Origin: JBLMXQ01 sp050257855
GTDB lineage: Bacteria; Acidobacteriota; Vicinamibacteria; Vicinamibacterales; CAVVIG01
DNA: 64,000 bases
Assembly (NCBI GenBank): GCA_050257855.1
Contig: JBLMXQ010000134.1
Coordinates: forward strand, 1 to 64,000
Direction of reading: 5' to 3'
Part shown: one piece after another, positions 63,242 through 64,000 of the stretch
Numbering within the stretch: position 1 is the stretch's first letter
Layout: every line of letters begins with the position of its first letter
The notes under the pieces: model-generated
Databases searched by the model: none
What the model was told of the DNA's origin: nothing
What the model saw: the letters and a program-made list of their open reading frames with translations, nothing else
Position numbers and translations under genes: made by a program

Positions 63242-63661
63242 TCAACGGCTGTCGTACGGAGGACCGACGTATCCGGGGACCGCCTCGGGATGCAGCACGA
63301 CGGTCGTCTCCAGGACGCGGATCGTGTAGCGCCCCGTGGCGTCACGGCCGATCGCCGGCGGCTGAAGATGGTTGATGTGCCAGTCGTACACGCCGAACCA
63401 GACGTCGGTGGCAACGTCGATGAAGTCGGGGAACTTCGCCTGGGCGCGCAGGAAATCGATCTGCCTGGTCCGAATCGCGCTGAGCTCGGTGAACTGGCGC
63501 GGCGCTTCGAGCGTGCGTCGCAGGTCCTTGAGTGCGTCGACGATCTGCCGCACCGTCTGATCCGAGACGTCCGACGGCGCGGCGGGCTCGGCCGGCTCCG
63601 CCGTGCCGCCGAGCAGTCCCCCGACCAGCGTGACTCCGAGCATCTTACGGCGTGCGATCAT
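63242..63661 (-). CDS. Small exported protein of unknown function
   Basis: The 139-residue product has a short Arg-Arg-Lys leader and hydrophobic stretch (MIARRKMLGVTLVGGLLGG). The rest is mainly polar, with VRQIVDALKDLRRTLEAPRQ and WFGVYDWHINHLQP. A perfect AAAGGAGG lies six bases before the ATG. No family is recognised. It lies downstream of the amidohydrolase gene on the same strand, 96 bases after its stop, and may be co-transcribed. Confidence 0.7.
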   Translation of the reverse strand: MIARRKMLGVTLVGGLLGGTAEPAEPAAPSDVSDQTVRQIVDALKDLRRTLEAPRQFTELSAIRTRQIDFLRAQAKFPDFIDVATDVWFGVYDWHINHLQPPAIGRDATGRYTIRVLETTVVLHPEAVPGYVGPPYDSR

Positions 63662-63757
63662 CGCGGCCCTCCTTTCGCTTCGACGGACTTCCGACTCATC
63701 GGGTTGTTCGGCAAACGGATGACTGCCGCGCCTCCCAGCGCCGCGCGACCCCGAGCC

Positions 63758-64000
63758 TCAGCGGAAGTGAATCTCCTCCCGGAGGTAGTGCGGCTTCATC
63801 GCGTCCCGGAACTTCGCCATCTCCGCAGCGTTCAGCTCGACCGGCGGCTTCTGACCGGCCGGCAGCAGCGACCGGTAGGTGGATCCGGCCACCTCCTGCG
63901 CGAACGACTCCTTCGCTCTGGCGAGCACCTCGGGCTTCGTCAGCACGTCGATGATCGATCCGGCCATGACCTTGGCGCCGACGACCTCGCCCTTGTGGGC
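63758..64000 (-). CDS. M20/AbgB-like amidohydrolase, 5' truncated
   Basis: Only the last 80 residues are in the window; the frame is open to the edge. The sequence AHKGEVVGAKVMAGSIIDVL followed by TKPEVLARAKESFAQEV matches the C-terminal end of AbgB-like (p-aminobenzoyl-glutamate hydrolase subunit B) M20 amidohydrolases, where AHKG precedes the last helices. The in-frame ATG at 63967 is internal, not a start. The rest of the gene, with catalytic residues, lies beyond the window, so activity cannot be judged. Confidence 0.65.
   Translation of the reverse strand, partial: AHKGEVVGAKVMAGSIIDVLTKPEVLARAKESFAQEVAGSTYRSLLPAGQKPPVELNAAEMAKFRDAMKPHYLREEIHFR

Overview
The window is GC-rich, densely coded, free of insertion sequences, and looks chromosomal. 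The gene content points to an Acidobacteriota, most likely a Vicinamibacteria-type soil organism. The pointers are an orphan duplicated FtsX/MacB permease of the ADOP type, a carboxypeptidase-regulatory TonB receptor, a cytochrome c/DUF1592 plus DUF1552 pair, a BNR-repeat secreted protein, and several small secreted proteins of acidobacterial style. This assignment is inference from families; no rRNA or tRNA gene was seen.

Layout. 1-14.2 kb: envelope and secreted proteins (truncated cupredoxin lipoprotein, ADOP permease, small membrane protein, glycosyltransferase-methyltransferase fusion, TonB receptor, BNR-repeat protein, two secreted or barrel proteins). 14.6-19.2 kb: a two-gene unit with a LodA-like cysteine-tryptophylquinone protein fused to a von Willebrand A domain, and its LodB-like flavoprotein. 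19.2-21.3 kb: a double DUF1259 protein and an HTH/GAF-like regulator. 21.6-29.1 kb: a seven-gene operon headed by an ArsR regulator and encoding a group 4 hydrogenase-like, complex I-related membrane complex. Its large subunit has lost all four NiFe-ligating cysteines. Gene order matches, from memory, the Mycobacterium tuberculosis Rv0081-Rv0087 locus. 29.2-34.5 kb: a PLP enzyme, a YdjM-like membrane protein, and zinc-ribbon, coiled-coil/PilZ and PEGA proteins.

34.5-46.85 kb: a continuous minus-strand Flp/Tad pilus operon running flp, flp, cpaA, tadE, cpaB, cpaC, tadG, cpaE, cpaF, tadB, tadC, then an AAA+ ATPase, an isoprenylcysteine methyltransferase-like protein and a DUF192 protein. A textbook sigma-54 (-24/-12) promoter lies upstream of the first pilin gene, and a perfect 10-bp GC hairpin separates the two pilin genes. 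47.3-52.9 kb: a small membrane protein, a receiver-like low-complexity protein, a phosphofructokinase with pyrophosphate-type signature residues, and a UbiB-like kinase. 53-57.1 kb: an S9 peptidase, a secreted protein and an O-methyltransferase. 57.2-63.0 kb: an operon of DUF1592/cytochrome c, DUF1552 and ankyrin proteins. 63.2-64 kb: a small exported protein and the C-terminal end of an M20/AbgB-like amidohydrolase.

The best candidates for poorly described biology are the LodA-vWA fusion with its LodB partner, the NiFe-less hydrogenase-related complex under a probably leaderless ArsR gene, and the sigma-54-driven Tad operon with its extended secretin and three appended genes.
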